This document shows, piece after piece, positions 5,279-5,897 of a stretch of DNA of 5,897 nucleotides. The stretch lies in NCBI GenBank assembly GCA_017472105.1, contig JAFUQY010000339.1, forward strand, positions 1-5,897. Reading direction: 5' to 3'. The position numbers and the translations under genes were made by a program. The notes beneath the pieces were generated by a model that made no database searches, was not told where the DNA came from, and saw only the letters and a program-made list of their open reading frames with translations. Numbering within the stretch: position 1 is the first letter of the stretch; each line of letters starts with the position of its first letter. Origin of the DNA: Clostridia bacterium (GTDB taxonomy: Bacteria; Bacillota_A; Clostridia; Oscillospirales; CAG-272).

Positions 5279-5331
5279 AATAATTGAACCTGACTTTCAT
5301 AAAAACCGGGGATTTGCGGATTAATGCCAAT

Positions 5332-5360
5332 ATTATAGCACAGTATATGAAGGCTGTCAA
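5332..5360 (-). promoter_or_regulatory. Consensus sigma-A promoter of the citrate synthase gene
   Basis: On the minus strand: perfect TTGACA (5355-5360), a 17-bp spacer, and perfect TATAAT (5332-5337) with TGC before it. The expected start is near 5325, giving a leader of about 47 nt. The full consensus match suggests high constitutive expression, offset by a weak ribosome binding site. Confidence 0.92.
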
Positions 5361-5457
5361 CGGTTTTGATGCAAGTTATAAAATAAAACGTACGCCGACA
5401 CCTCAAAATCCTGAATAAAGATTCACCCTGACGCCGCCGCCCTTTTTCGGAGAAAGG

Positions 5458-5486
5458 TTGAAAAAACGTCGGGAGAGTGGTATAAT
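5458..5486 (+). promoter_or_regulatory. Strong rightward promoter with no gene downstream in the window
   Basis: TTGAAA (5458-5463), a 17-bp spacer, and TATAAT (5481-5486) with TGG before it (extended -10). Transcription should start near 5493 in a purine-rich run. No open frame with a ribosome binding site follows within 400 bases. It may drive a gene to the right of the window or an untranslated RNA. A small hairpin (5441-5457, CCTTTT/GAAAGG) abuts its -35. Confidence 0.75.
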
Positions 5487-5513
5487 GGGAAGGAAAGAAG
5501 AAAGAAGAAAGAA
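5487..5513 (+). other. 27-nt uninterrupted purine tract at the promoter start site
   Basis: Every base from 5487 to 5513 is A or G, with GAA/GAAA repeats, followed by an A/T-only stretch broken by a single G (5514-5533). It forms the start of the transcript predicted from the promoter at 5458-5486. No coding frame uses it: the ATG at 5485 overlaps the -10 box and stops after 12 codons. Confidence 0.7.
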
Positions 5514-5534
5514 TAATGATTAAATAATAAATAA

Positions 5535-5865
5535 GGCGGCTGACGTAAAGACCGGTTTGCGCCGCAGGCTGAAAGATTCATCGCCGGAAGTTTTGTTTGA
5601 ACCGGCGGTCGGGGGCAAGCCCCAACCCTACGGTAAAACCGACGTTCCGTCAACAGAAACAGAATAAATCCAAACGCGCCGCAGGCTGAGTTTACCGAGG
5701 GAAATGAGTGTCCCGTGCGATAAAGTGGGTTCGCTCTACTAAATAGCTGCACATTGTTAAATCCCTCGCCCGGCGATAGAGGGTTCTCGCGCCCGCCGCG
5801 CAGGCGTTACAAATACGATTCGAAAAGCGGAGCTTTTCTACCATATAGATCCCTAACGCTTTAGG
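5535..5865. repeat. Cluster of short direct and inverted repeats, probably dispersed intergenic elements
   Basis: GCGCCGCAGGCTGA occurs twice in direct orientation (5559-5572 and 5676-5689). Hairpins include GCCGG/CCGGC around 5584-5606; GGT-x-GGGG/CCCC-x-ACC (5607-5627); GAAAAGC/GCTTTTC with a 3-base loop (5822-5838); and CCTAA/TTAGG (5852-5865). AGATTCATCG (5574-5583) also occurs in the 3461-3826 element (3741-3750). I see no real gene in 5279-5897: short minus-strand frames lack ribosome binding sites and run through these repeats. The GGGGGCAAGCCCC...CCCTACGG part resembles, from memory, intergenic repeats of clostridial genomes; this is not verified. Confidence 0.55.
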
Positions 5866-5897
5866 CAAAACAAAAATACTGTAATCCAAACTGAAAA

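Noticed and set aside
5704..5742. 12-codon plus-strand frame at 5704 with a GAGG-like upstream site
   Set aside because: It is too short, its SD spacing is poor, and it lies within the repeat cluster.
5423..5889. Two minus-strand frames (109 and 65 codons) in the right-hand gene-free region
   Set aside because: They cross direct repeats and hairpins, lack ribosome binding sites, and one runs through the promoter and purine tract. They are more likely translated repeats than genes.

Overview
The window looks like chromosomal DNA from an anaerobic Clostridia-type Firmicute, possibly a gut lineage. This is inferred from three things. Several genes carry AAGGAGG-type ribosome binding sites. The promoters are consensus-like sigma-A sites with extended -10 (TGn) elements and 17-bp spacers. 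One gene resembles the oxygen-sensitive Re-type citrate synthase known mainly from clostridia and other strict anaerobes. No tRNA, rRNA, CRISPR array, transposase or phage structural gene is visible.

Layout from left to right. (1) Positions 1-593, minus strand: the N-terminal 197 codons of a methyltransferase-like protein whose 3' end lies outside the window. (2) 594-866: a divergent control region with one strong promoter facing each way. (3) 867-2304, plus strand: three tandem paralogues of 147, 144 and 147 residues. Each is preceded by a copy of the same leader, and all three appear to be read from one promoter. They share near-identical ends, a CC-x-GHPEND motif and a variable middle; I do not recognise a characterised function. 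(4) About 2316-2348: a terminator shared by the array and the convergent cysK. (5) 2355-3281, minus strand: a cysteine synthase, with its own promoter at 3344-3372. (6) 3461-3826: a 366-bp non-coding imperfect inverted repeat whose two arms align without gaps. It fills most of the space between cysK and the next gene. (7) 3845-5278, minus strand: a 477-residue HMGL/DRE-TIM family enzyme that I assign as probable Re-citrate synthase, with a perfect TTGACA-N17-TATAAT promoter at 5332-5360. (8) 5361-5897: no gene. It holds a strong rightward promoter at 5458-5486, a 27-nt purine run, and a cluster of short direct and inverted repeats of the kind found in dispersed intergenic elements.

Functionally, the two confident metabolic genes feed amino-acid synthesis. 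Re-citrate synthase would supply citrate for 2-oxoglutarate and glutamate; CysK would make cysteine from O-acetylserine and sulfide. Each has its own promoter, so they are neighbours rather than an operon. The tandem array and the large inverted repeat are the parts that standard annotation would explain least well.
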